Source of the DNA: Macrolepiota albuminosa
Lineage: Eukaryota > Basidiomycota > Agaricomycetes > Agaricales > Agaricaceae
DNA length: 64,000 nucleotides
Direction of reading: 5' to 3'
NCBI GenBank assembly: GCA_027475525.1
Contig: JAMWFC010000053.1
Span: forward strand, 1,240,001-1,304,000
Both the position numbers and the translations under genes were made by a program. Of the stretch, positions 22,801 through 30,601 are shown piece by piece; position 1 is the first letter of the stretch; the number at the start of each line of letters is the position of its first letter. A model generated the notes under the pieces. It was not told the DNA's origin. It saw only the letters and a program-made list of their open reading frames with translations, and ran no database searches.

Positions 22801-24563
22801 CTTCTTCGATTTGGTGTTATCGTTTTTGTGTTGCTGTTTCGCAGTTTGAAAATGGGTACAATCTTGCACCTTATGCGGGCCATCACAAAAATAACAAGTG
22901 ATCGATCGTGCAGCTGCGGCGTGCGCTTCCTCCTCGGCAGCTTGCCGTTGTACTTGTTCAGTACGGAATGCCTCAAGGACTGTGTCGATTGTCATGTCAT
23001 TCAACATGAGGATAGAAGAGATAAATGATCCGTATTCCTCTCGGGGAAGCGCTCGAATCATTGACATAATAGTTAGCTCGTCGTCAAGGACCTCGATCGT
23101 GTACGTTTGCGTGATTGAACCATCACCGTGAACCTGAGGTGTGGGACGAAGCGATTTTGCACGTTGCATAGCGCTTTGGACTCGCGCTCCAAGGTCGACA
23201 AGAGACTCATCGTCGCGTTTACGTATAGAAAATAGATCGCTAAGAGAATTGAAACGAGCATTCGGTGCAGATTTAGAATGGACTTCGCAGAGTTTCCTCC
23301 ACATGGCAGCAGGATCGGTACGGATCGCATCAACGTGTAATTTGTTTGCCTCCGTCAGATGTTGGTAGATATCGCCAGCGGCCTTGAACTTTCTCTGCTG
23401 ATAAGAGCTCCAGACTGCAAGTGACGTGGGGTTCCCAGGAACAAGGGTAGGCTCAGCTTCCTCCCCCATGGCGATAGTGTGACCTCCACAAGACATTAGA
23501 CGCCCAAACATGCATTTTTCCCATTCGGGGTATTTTGCGACGCCGAGTTTCGGCAGTAACGGTCCCGACGTGTCATCCATAATAAATGGTGTTGCCGAGT
23601 ATAACAAACTCTCAGGGTCGTTTATTGATGGCTATCAAAGGTGCCTGCTGCAACGTTCTGAAACGGAGCGGACGTAAAGGATTCAATCTTCGGTGACTAA
23701 ATCTGTGGGCCGGGGCCCATAACCTGTTACAGCTAACTGATTATTGACACAGACAAGACAACCGATGAGAATCCAACTTGAGTCTCGGTTCAGTAGCTGA
23801 TAAAACTATATATTAAATATGAGTACTTGCCTTGAGTCTCGGTTCAGTAGCTGATAAAACTAAAGAACCAAAAGACTCTGGGGCGAAAGAAAACTATCTA
23901 TCTATCACGTGTCCGTATTATGTAAGTGGGCTTCCTGCACCCCAAAGAATAGACGCAACAGTATGTACCCACACCATTCTTTTGCTCCAATTTAATCCTT
24001 GTAGTTCCACAAAAGACATCGTCTTACCCCTGTCTGCGCCAATTAAAGGGATTGATGGATGCAAGATGGATTCAATTTTGGTCCCAAAGGACACAAAGAT
24101 TTTCGTTGACATTTTGAATGCTAATCGTGACCCTCATTTGTGGGGCGCAGATTCTCTGGAGTGGAAGCCGGAACGATGGTTTCTGCCCATTCCACAGGCT
24201 TTGCACGAAGCTCATATGCCTGGGATCTATTCTCATCTGTCAGTATGATCTGTGGTCGCACACCGAAATTAATTTTACTCTTCAGCCTGACATTCCTGGG
24301 TGGTGGTCGAGCGTGTATCGGGTTTAAGTTTTCGCAATTGGAAATGAGTAGTAACCTTACCTTCTATCGGATGCGCAATTTCTGATTTATGTAACTTTAT
24401 CATAGAGGTTGTTTTGTCGACCCTCATCTCCCAATTCCGCGTCTATCCTCCAGAGAAAGAGATTTTTTGGCAGATGAACGGGATAACGACACCGGTGTTG
24501 AAGGATTCTCCAGAGACTCCTCAGCTGCCACTCAGGATGGAGCTGGTTCATACAAAGGCCTGA
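16883..24563 (+). CDS. Cytochrome P450 monooxygenase, multi-intron, with a copia element inserted in one intron
   Basis: Haem-thiolate monooxygenase of the endoplasmic reticulum, using electrons from a P450 reductase; substrate unknown. The start gives an N-terminal membrane anchor (LALLSQFLALVLFVWIL) and the proline hinge VPGPEPESF. Exon by exon follow GRVARIWGPFG, DQITYEETSSFF, MIMFGEGLFATKG, RKQRKMLNPVFSIAYMRNM, the I-helix AATDTT (about 18,535), the ExxR helix ETLR (about 18,710), EWKPERW (about 24,170) and the haem loop FLGGGRACIG (about 24,288) with its ligand Cys. It ends MELVHTKA and a stop. About fifteen introns of some 45-60 nt; all frames join without a broken exon. The only disruption is the element at 18,804-23,960, which lies inside an intron right at its donor. 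The gene may therefore still be spliceable. The subfamily cannot be named by eye. Confidence 0.85.
18799..18803. repeat. Target-site duplication GTATG, left copy; also an intron 5' splice site
   Basis: GTATG precedes the left LTR and recurs directly after the right LTR (23,961-23,965). The preceding exon ends CTCAGGGT. With the first T of the LTR the donor reads GTATGT. Confidence 0.9.
18804..19039 (-). repeat. Copia LTR (3' LTR in element orientation)
   Basis: 236 bp, TG to CA ends. Contains a direct repeat: the segment starting CTTGAGTCTCGGTTCAGTAG occurs at 18,856 and again at 18,910 (spacing 54). Confidence 0.95.
19040..19050 (-). other. Polypurine tract of the copia element
   Basis: On the element strand the bases before the 3' LTR read AGGTGGGAG. 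Its place and purine bias fit the plus-strand primer. Confidence 0.6.
19069..19302 (-). pseudogene. RNase H C-terminal part of copia pol, cut off by a TAA codon
   Basis: This segment continues the pol frame after TAA at 19,303-19,305. It reads SAISVSKHPEH, GRLKHLDRHWFWLR, YIPTKDMVADLLTKTLK, the usual end of a copia RNase H region, and then stops. The residue replaced by TAA is normally Gln in the DNQ motif, so a CAA-to-TAA change is the simplest explanation (inference). Confidence 0.85.
19303..21888 (-). CDS. Copia pol: integrase C-terminal half, reverse transcriptase, RNase H (partial)
   Basis: 861 codons in the same frame as the gag part. Integrase: second catalytic Asp in HHDKGGEF (about residue 37) and the Glu in NGVAERLNR (about residue 73), then a long Pro/Ser/Glu-rich linker. 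RT: WVFKVKHLPDGAIDRFKAH, ESVDISSAFLHG, EKGLYGLKQS, and the catalytic VDD in IHVDDM. RNase H: YTDADHGG and STEAEF. It replicates the element's RNA into DNA and integrates it. The frame opens one codon after a TGA and closes at a TAA, each inside a conserved domain, so this is a segment of one longer gag-pol frame rather than a separate gene. Confidence 0.9.
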   Translation of the reverse strand: MEAFDMMKKSDTFRAFQLYKANVERQTGKSIKCMHHDKGGEFMSKAFLDFCRSEGIRLEFTNTATPQQNGVAERLNRTIKEAVISMLVEANLPESFWPYALSTYRHVHNRCPTSALPRNSTPYEAFKGRKPRIGHLRVFGCAAYVLIGRDKQRGLSGRTMAGIFIGYPDSYVGWRIYVPATRKIVVSRDVIFDETRFPGLSLSTESSIPSVESFPYLPEPEPYDFDISSLHPTLVLPPSPPTITAVQPDVDPIFDDSPLTPLPSDTEDDAESVGADHDLHPQPSFPQREPSQRTRFQARHPNAEYYDALERQENRESPLTREPPPPPPPSPYPEDPPEQPLWNVNVGDIDVHGEQEVDFALNVFSDEALLQAGRAFVDTGMDATPCGVLYTAQKVGAHDTNPRSFREAMSSENAAEWYQAMCEEMNSLKTNGTWRAVYLPPGRRAIGSRWVFKVKHLPDGAIDRFKAHVVAQGFSQRPGVDFDETYAPTARWAAVRTVLALAAMEDMHLESVDISSAFLHGVIDADLYMRFPDGFPEDVPSHTQRQPGEGPPCAKLEKGLYGLKQSANLWNKKLHHVLLELGFSRITSDPCVYVYLRDGVRIIVPIHVDDMTLASTSRPSILKVISELRQHFKLRHLGPTTGLLGVVVTRDRPNRKLWIDQRSYAIEVLSRFNMLDSKAVATPLDPGVRLSKADCPSSPEEVEEMRSVPYIQATGALLYLAMCTRPDIAFSVSVLCRYNSNPGPKHWKAVKHLMRYIRGTLDYKIEYSASAALSSSPFIAYTDADHGGNPDNGRSTSGSMLMVAGGAVSWMSKLQTLVALSSTEAEFVAASETGRELRWLRNFLADIGMPQSAASILNIDN
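21892..23607 (-). CDS. Copia gag, protease and start of integrase (ended by an internal TGA)
   Basis: 571 codons from ATG at 23,607. Residues 1-235 are the gag region. A zinc knuckle C238-C241-H245-C250 (CX2CX3HX4C) follows, then a Lys/Thr-rich linker. The protease motif DSGATHH is at 331-337. The integrase zinc-binding part has HRRMCH near 481 and CEPCIEGKQH at 516-525. The first catalytic Asp of integrase is in FADLHGP (about 546). Translation ends at a TGA (21,892-21,894) after FVDDAT. The next codons continue the integrase in the same frame, and related elements usually have Arg here, so CGA-to-TGA is likely (inference). Confidence 0.9.
   Translation of the reverse strand: MLYSATPFIMDDTSGPLLPKLGVAKYPEWEKCMFGRLMSCGGHTIAMGEEAEPTLVPGNPTSLAVWSSYQQRKFKAAGDIYQHLTEANKLHVDAIRTDPAAMWRKLCEVHSKSAPNARFNSLSDLFSIRKRDDESLVDLGARVQSAMQRAKSLRPTPQVHGDGSITQTYTIEVLDDELTIMSMIRALPREEYGSFISSILMLNDMTIDTVLEAFRTEQVQRQAAEEEAHAAAARSITCYFCDGPHKVQDCTHFQTAKQQHKNDNTKSKKSRGRRGAKAEVKTETSKTDTSKTDAVTKTESGCDGPATSAKAAVCRSALHQPSSSDILWNTDSGATHHMTPHREWFLNDSFIPWRVPIHLANNAVVYSAGKGSVQFKPRGKDRDRKLLDDVIITNVLFVPDLANNLLSITTLSVHRGFTVLFRRRKVFFNVRNELIFTATINNALVPYLDGDTLISSPLTPVVNITQAGPTSSTLIDRSLLHRRMCHLGTDRLEQLIRENLTEDLRVDPKSTLPHICEPCIEGKQHRASFPHTADRATDVLGRIFADLHGPMRVGGHQSNRQWWGTFVDDAT
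23713..23724 (-). other. Copia primer-binding site matching a half initiator-tRNA-Met
   Basis: Element strand reads GGTTATGGGCCC directly inside the 5' LTR. This is complementary to the anticodon stem-loop of eukaryotic initiator tRNA-Met (GGGCCCATAACC), the half-tRNA priming known for Drosophila copia. The match is from memory of that tRNA and should be checked against this genome's own tRNA. Confidence 0.75.
23725..23960 (-). repeat. Copia LTR (5' LTR in element orientation)
   Basis: 236 bp, identical by eye to 18,804-19,039, including the internal 54-bp-spaced repeat. Followed by GTATG and then the P450 intron remainder TACCCACACC. Confidence 0.95.
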
Positions 24564-25217
24564 ATTTGTCCTCAATCATGCGCTCTTTTTCTGCATTTTC
24601 TGCACAAGACACATTCGCCTCGATGAAATTTCTATACGTACTGTGTGTTATTGTCGTGTGTTGGGAAGTGAACATTTTTATCATTCTTTCTCTGTCGCTT
24701 TATCCCTATGTTGTATAGTCTTCAAACTTTCAGGCCATCCATGGAATGTCAAAACTCTTTGTCCAACACCTTGTTGTGCAGGACCGGACTAAGACAAGAA
24801 TGACCTCAGTGAGTTGATAGCACTAATAATAGTACTTGTAGTAGCAATATGTACCTAAGACAAGAATACTAGAACATATTGGCGAGTACGATGTAATGAG
24901 TGTAAGTAATGATTTAAGTACTTACACCTCAGTGAGTTCCTTATGGTAAGTAGCGCGTGGATGGAAATGTTACGGAATGTTGGTGGCTATACTTAGTAAG
25001 CGGCTTGCCACTCCCCAAGTACATGCTCCTCGTTTTTTTTTCGATACACATAACTGATAGCCTCTATGTAGTCATTGACTCCTGTCACGTAAGTATGAAC
25101 ATTCATAGTTGCCCTCTCTTTCTATAATAGACACTGAAGAATCAGTGATTCATGTCACGCAAGTTCTCAGGTCTGGTCTATGACAAAGGTGTGGACACTA
25201 ACTCATCCAGATTCAAT
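24564..25217. other. Intergenic: P450 3' end to kinase promoter
   Basis: No gene seen. The phrase ACCTCAGTGAGTT occurs at 24,803 and 24,927, and CTAAGACAAGAAT occurs at 24,790 and 24,855. These short direct repeats may be remains of a small insertion, but no element can be defined. Confidence 0.4.
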
Positions 25218-26146
25218 ATGGATCAAGAGGCTTTCAAACTGGCCCGTACTCTCGTTGAAAAATTAGAAAAGTATGCTCTAGATGTCGCACAAACCAGCTG
25301 TTACGCTACTTAAGTGATGCTCTCATCAGGAACATACATTCTTCACGACTTTTAGTTGGAATTTCAGGGATGCCTGGCTCTGGAAAATCTACATTTGCTA
25401 CGCTCTTGACGACCCATATCAACAATCTCCTTATTTCTGCTGGAAGTCCTGGCCACAGTGCTCTTCTGGTTGGCATGGATGGTTGGCATCTTAGTCGAGC
25501 TCAGCTCGATCAATTTCCTGATCCCAAATTGGCTCATGACAGACGAGGTAGTCATTGGACCTTTGACGCGTTAGGCTATGTCTCCTTCATACGCTCTTTG
25601 CGGGAACCTTTGGCCCCGCACACATCTGTATTGACCGCACCATCGTTCGACCATGCGCTTAAAGATCCCATATATGACGACATAATCATTCATCCACATC
25701 ATCGGATTGTGATTATTGAGGGCCTCTATACCCTTCTCTCAATTCCGCCATGGAATGAAGCCGGTCAATTATTGGACGAAAGGTGGTACCTCGATGTTGG
25801 AAGCGATGAATGCCAACAAAGGCTTATCAAACGTCATGTAGTGACTGGCGTAGCAAAAGACATGGAGGAGGCTATTTGGAGAGCAAAGGAGAATGACATC
25901 CCAAGTAAACCACTTTTTCCGCCATTTCAATTTCAACTTTGTGACCTTTTCATCCAGATGGACGCTTCATCATCGAGAATATGCTGGAACCCACACTGTC
26001 TATTAAAAGCATGGTGTTATGATACATATCATATTATCGCATCATACATACCGGAGTCAGTCCTGTTGAGGATAGGGACTCGAAAGCTGACCGTGGAGTA
26101 TGAAAATGAGAGCCGTGGACGATCTCAGACCGGTCATGTTATGTGA
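25218..26146 (+). CDS. P-loop small-molecule kinase (uridine kinase/YFH7-like)
   Basis: Phosphotransferase fold of the uridine kinase/phosphoribulokinase type; the substrate is not evident. Two exons: 25,218-25,270 (start MDQEAFKLARTLVEKLEK) and 25,330-26,146, joined across a 59-nt GTATGC...CAG intron so that the frame runs into LLVGISGMPGSGKST, a Walker A motif. Later LLVGMDGWHLSRAQLDQF resembles the Asp-bearing strand 2 of this family, IVIIEGLY the Walker B-like strand, and RLIKRH with WRAKENDIP the lid region. About 290 residues, the usual size for YFH7-like proteins. Starting instead at the second-exon ATG (25,370) would cut into the P-loop, so the upstream exon is preferred. Confidence 0.75.
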
Positions 26147-26399
26147 TTTGACGATCAGATAAGCGGATCAGTGTTATCTCAATTCAGAGATCATGGACCA
26201 ATCATAGACTTGGAGTTGGGAGTACGCCTTCTTCATGAAAGTGACTAGTTGAGTCACGTGTACAGTCCACTGTAAAGAATTAACTTCGGGTTGGCATATG
26301 TCGTCTTTAATATATTTCCCTACGTGGATGCGAAACAAGATCACTCAAAGTTAATGAACGGGACATTGTACATAATAGATAGTTATACATAATTGCAAA
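26147..26399. other. Intergenic, convergent 3' ends of kinase and aldo/keto reductase
   Basis: 253 bp between two genes that face each other. No feature beyond probable 3' untranslated sequence. Confidence 0.5.
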
Positions 26400-27857
26400 T
26401 TACTGAGTCTTTATAGGACGGTGAGCTTGCAGCATGAGAGGTGGCGCATAATTCGCGGCATTGTACTTTATATAAGGCTGAGAATATCCGACACCCTAAA
26501 GAGACATGGGTTAATAAACTAGACACGAGTTAACCAATACGTACCACAAAGGTTCCAGGAAAACCAATGTCGAAGTCGAGCGCAGATTCCAAATACTCAA
26601 TTTGCTCCTGGGTGAGAGAGATGTCGAGTGACTCAATATTGGCGAGGAGGTGCTCTACTTTACGCCCTCCAATGATAGGGAAGACATAGGGCGTCTTTTG
26701 CATAACATAGGCAATGGCGACTAGACGAATGAGAGATCATTTATAATCATAAACAGGGAGCAGAAAAGGTCTTGTACCTGCAGTAATATGCTTTGTGCCA
26801 ACTTCGTTAGCAACCTTCTCGAGGGCAGCAGACATCTTCCGCTCCTTTTCGTTGCGTTGCCAGTCACCTCTCGTCTTACGGCCTTCCTCTCCCGATTGTC
26901 GACGTGCCTCTTCCTCAGCGTCGGTACGAAGCTTACCTCCAGCAAGAACGTTCCACGGGGCTAAAGCCATACCTAAGAGAAAGTCAGTCACGACAATACC
27001 GATCATTAAAAGATACGACCTTCGACACGTGCCATTGGAATGATATCGCGTTCAAAATCACGTTGCATAACGCTCCATGCACCCTGATATACTGAAAAGG
27101 GCGTGAGCGCATGATCACGCGCGTACTGGTTGGCTTTAGCCACAACCCAAGCGGGTGAGTCTGAGATACCCTGTTCTGTGTAAGCATCAGTGGTCGCCGC
27201 AAATGTGGGGGTACTTACAAGGTAAAGGACTTTGCCCGCCATGACAAGACCGTGGAGTCCACGCATAATCTCTTCTATACTGGTCTCCCAATCCCACCAA
27301 TGAACGTATAGAAGGTCAATGTAATCAGTTCGAAGCTTCTTCAGAGAAGCGATCACAGAAATATGCATGGATTTGACACTGTTGCCACAATAATGGGTCT
27401 TCTGAGCAATTGAATCATCTCCACGTTTAAAATTAGTTGTGTACTGGGTTCCGAAGTGAGAGACGCGTTTTCTTGGCCGTATTGTGAAAAACAAACTTTT
27501 GTTGCAATAAACAATTGATCACGAATGTCCCGTTCGGCCATCCAGTCACCTATAAAAATTTCCGATGTTTCGTCTTGACTGCGAATGGTAAGTGTTGGTG
27601 TATACAAACGTGCCTGATTATTATACGCACTAATTATTGGCAGTATCGATAAAGTTACCACCAGCATCATAATACGCGTCAAGAAGCTTAATGCTCGCTT
27701 CTTTATTCATGGAGCCAAGAGCGGCGTCCCACTTGTCACCAATACTCATTGCCCCAAGAACAAGAGGGGAAACATGCACGCCAGCGCTTGTAGACAACTG
27801 TCTGTAGATGCCAAGCTTAGTCGGAGGGGGGGGCGCATGTGTCCAGAGGGTAGACAT
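26400..27857 (-). CDS. Aldo/keto reductase (aryl-alcohol dehydrogenase/norsolorinic acid reductase type)
   Basis: NADPH-dependent carbonyl reductase of the TIM-barrel AKR superfamily, cytosolic; in fungi this branch acts on aryl aldehydes or polyketide ketones. Start [12 protein letters not shown] at 27,857. Exons join to [12 protein letters not shown], the tetrad Asp in FIDTANN, the tetrad Tyr in NNYQDE, the Lys in LFIATK, and the His in [10 protein letters not shown]. Then come [27 protein letters not shown], the cofactor-binding [11 protein letters not shown], and the end [10 protein letters not shown] with TAA at 26,400-26,402. One join is TA|T (Tyr) across GTGCGT...CAG; another is phase 0 across GTTTGT...CAG before TAC. 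About 390 residues, usual for the group. All four catalytic residues are present. Confidence 0.85.
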
Positions 27858-28243
27858 CGATGTAATAGGGTTAGTAATAATATAGTGTAAGAGCTTTTCC
27901 GAGCGTTTCCCTTTATACTATCCCGTGGTGCACCTACGTATGAGCAATTATGTCATAATCTTTTCTAGCCACAGCGGTTTATAAATCGCTAGCGTAAGCT
28001 TGGCCGAGGATGATACGTGTATTGAAATGGCGTTTTTCAATTAGTTGTGATTCTGAGTCCAACCTATTGTACACTCAGGCCAGAGCAAAGCTTCATGCAT
28101 GTGTCAAGTTTGAGCAGAAGCGGAATTTGTACGTTTTCCCAAAGTGTTCCTCCATAAATGTATAAGGTCTCGGTTGAGGGAAGTAAAGGTTCTCGGTGTT
28201 TTTGTCGGATCATTACGGAAGTCCCTTCATGATATTCCGCAAC

Positions 28244-28430
28244 TGTGTGCATGCTAATGAGAAAGAATTCATCTCGTGTACAATGAATTCGCTGTGAACT
28301 AAATTGAATGTGTGCATGCTAATGAGAAAGAATTCATCTTGTGTACAATAAATTCGCTGTGAACTAAATTGACTGTGTGCATGCTAGAATCCATCTCGTA
28401 AACAATAAATTCGCTGTGAATTAAATGCCT
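28244..28430. repeat. 65-bp minisatellite, about 2.8 imperfect copies
   Basis: Units start TGTGTGCATGCTA at 28,244, 28,309 and 28,374. They differ by substitutions, and the third lacks part of the middle. The period of 65 and the divergence set it apart from the exact 77-bp duplications, so it is probably real. Confidence 0.8.
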
Positions 28431-28877
28431 CTTCACATCCACCATCGTGCGACATCAATTCGAGAAACCGTCTTCGGATGGCAAATGAAATTTTGCCTGC
28501 AGGATCTTTCAAAAGTCTCAATGAGCAGATTCGTACAGATCTGAAAGACCCTTTTCCCGAATATCTTCGTATTATTGGCCAGTATTCCACCAATCATGAA
28601 CCGTAGACTACAATCCCTGCAATTGTACCAATAAGCCGGACCCTGGGGTGTTTCAACGGTTTCCTGTGCCAACGGTAGAACATTTATTCCAGACTTCGTT
28701 GAGGATAAAGATAGACTTTAAGAAAGGGGAGTCGGTCGAGGCATTGCGGGAAGAGTTTATTTTCTTGAGTCCTAGAGTGTTCTCGAGTGTCGGTTCCCCT
28801 TCCCGAAAGTCAACAAGATTACGACGAGACTGGTTAAGTAGAAGTAGATGTGTAGAATGTAGTCACTGGAATGGGGG

Positions 28878-29350
28878 TGTTAAGTGAGAACCTTAAAGAC
28901 GTAACGCGTCTAATCTATTGAGGGCCGAGAGCGCAGTGAGACGACGTCAGTATCTTGAAGATGACTTACCTGCGAGCGCAGTGTGAGACAACGAAGTTTC
29001 CAACGCCGCTACTCGCAGGTATATACGGGAATGAACCAATGGGAAGATAATGAGAGTGACAGGGTTATGGTAATCTAATCTTGGTGTAGCGGAGTCGTGA
29101 CTAGCGTACTTGGTCACATCCGACTACAGTGGGTCCTTTAATTACTGACCTGCTCTTGTTATGATTACCAATTTACCCGCAGTTACACCTTGGTATAAAA
29201 GGTCGAGTCGTTTGTGTATTAGGCAGCTTTTCACAATATTAGGACTTACACCAGTTCTATAGTGAGGCTCTAATCTCGTGTGATGAAACGATACTCTATT
29301 GAGTAGACTTGCGTTACACTTGGTCCAGAGAGTTAACCCCAGGCAACCCT
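28878..29350. repeat. LTR-like stretch (uncertain)
   Basis: Begins TGTTAAGTGAGAACC, is rich in short repeats (GAGCGCAGTG twice) and has a TATA-like TATAAAAG near 29,194, as promoters of fungal LTRs do. No second copy lies in the window and no target duplication was found. Confidence 0.2.
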
Positions 29351-29829
29351 TATTGCACCCCCCGATCTAGTTTCTAGCTGCGAAAGGTTTGCGGCCTCCT
29401 TATTCGCTTCCTAAGCACATAAGATTATCCAACATTCACATTTCAATATCTCTACTACAATCTTCTAACTTAAGTACGCTGTACAATCATCGAGAACTGT
29501 CGTATCCTGTACGCATGGCCTGGTGCATGGCGCGTGATTCACAATTGCATTTTGCAATGTCGGCCAATAGCTGAAGCGCGCTGGCTGGCTTTATAGCTGT
29601 CCAAAGAAACATTCGTTGTCAAATAGTTGATTGACATACTGAATAATAATCCAACGTTTACGTAGAATTGGTGGTTGAGTGACTTACCACATACGAACCC
29701 GGTTGTTGAATTCTGTTTCTGCCTGACCTGTGATGCGTCGGTGATGTCTGCGGCAGTATCACGGCGTTTGCCACTGTAACATCCACCCCCCCCGCCCCCC
29801 CCCAAAAAAAAAAAGTGAAGATTCAGGTA

Positions 29830-30347
29830 CTACAAGGCTGAATGAAGTTGTTCGGCCGTATGGTGAATGTCCGTAGTGATGATGCGGCGGGCTTCGCCAC
29901 TGGCAGCGCCAGCGTCATTATTGGGCTCCTGCGCTATGAGGCGTCGGATGAACTTTATAATCAGGTCCATACATTGACATAGTTCTTGGATAGTCTGAGC
30001 CGCGACTGAAGAAGAAACCAAGAATTCGATCACCTCCATAGTGCATCGGAAATACATAGTGGGTCATCTCATGCATTAGGGTAGGCTTGGAGTGGTAGAA
30101 ACTGGGTGATTTTCTTCCTAGCTCACCAAAGCTGTTTCGGCTTTCTGCGAATGCGAGGGCAACGAATCTGACCGTCTTTTCTTTCATTCATAAATGTCAG
30201 TTAGAGAGGATGTGTAAGTCAGATAGTCAGTGAGAAGAAGCTGGGGAATCGGAACCAAAACAGACCAACGTCAGTGGCTGTGCTACAGCTCTTGCCTCCG
30301 TCAACGGCGATGTTCTGTGGCAATGTTAATGTGAGTATAGCCTTCAT
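29830..30347 (-). CDS. Uncertain small gene with an HEMTH zinc-metallopeptidase motif
   Basis: A first exon may start at 30,347 (MKAILTLTLPQ), containing GKSCSTATD. A second block reads RFVALAFAESRNSF, then PTLMHEMTHYVF at about 30,080-30,045, where HEMTH fits the HExxH zinc site. A final block (to 29,830) has QTIQELCQ and EPNNDAGAAS. The order resembles secreted fungal M35-type metallopeptidases, where a Cys-bearing start, HExxH and an Asn-Asp phrase near the end occur. The third zinc ligand motif (GTxxD) is not clear and the splice joins are unsure. It may be a real small gene, a decayed copy, or chance. Confidence 0.3.
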
Positions 30348-30601
30348 TTTGCAATGGCGATTGCTCATACTGCATCGTGATCATTGACTAATCGGTATAC
30401 TAGTACTATGAATAGCATAAATCAAAGGAGACGAGAAAAATACTATCAATCGTAGGCAAACCTCACAGAAGAATTGCTGATAGTATTGATAATGAAGCGA
30501 GAAGTTGGAAGAAAAGTAGAATCCGCATATGTGATAACAGATACAGAGAAATTTTTAGTTCGGACGAATGTAAGGAAAGAAAATAGTGCAGGCCTAAACC
30601 A

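Larger units (their letters stand above)
18804..23960 (-). mobile_element. Ty1/copia LTR retrotransposon, nearly intact, minus orientation
   Basis: 5,157 bp bounded by two 236-bp LTRs that I find identical base for base, starting TGTTACA and ending GCAACA, and flanked by GTATG. The minus strand carries gag, protease, integrase, reverse transcriptase and RNase H in that order, the copia order. A primer-binding site touches the upstream LTR (23,713-23,724) and a purine-rich tract touches the downstream LTR (19,040-19,050). Identical LTRs mean recent insertion. Two in-frame stops (TGA and TAA) interrupt the single long frame. CpG content is normal, unlike the decayed elements in the arms. Confidence 0.95.
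27858..29829. other. Long intergenic stretch with minisatellite, possible solo LTR and a homopolymer tract
   Basis: Contains a 65-bp minisatellite (28,244-28,430), an LTR-like stretch (about 28,878-29,350) and a C-run followed by an A-run (29,783-29,814). Minus-strand frames at 28,384-28,672 are open for 70-80 codons but show no motif or splice continuation. No gene is supported. Confidence 0.4.

Noticed and set aside
28244..28430. Tandem repeats resembling the 77-bp artefacts
   Set aside because: The period is 65 and the copies differ by substitutions and a deletion, so this is a real minisatellite.
28384..28672. Overlapping minus-strand frames as a small gene
   Set aside because: Begins inside the minisatellite and has no recognisable domain or neighbouring exon.
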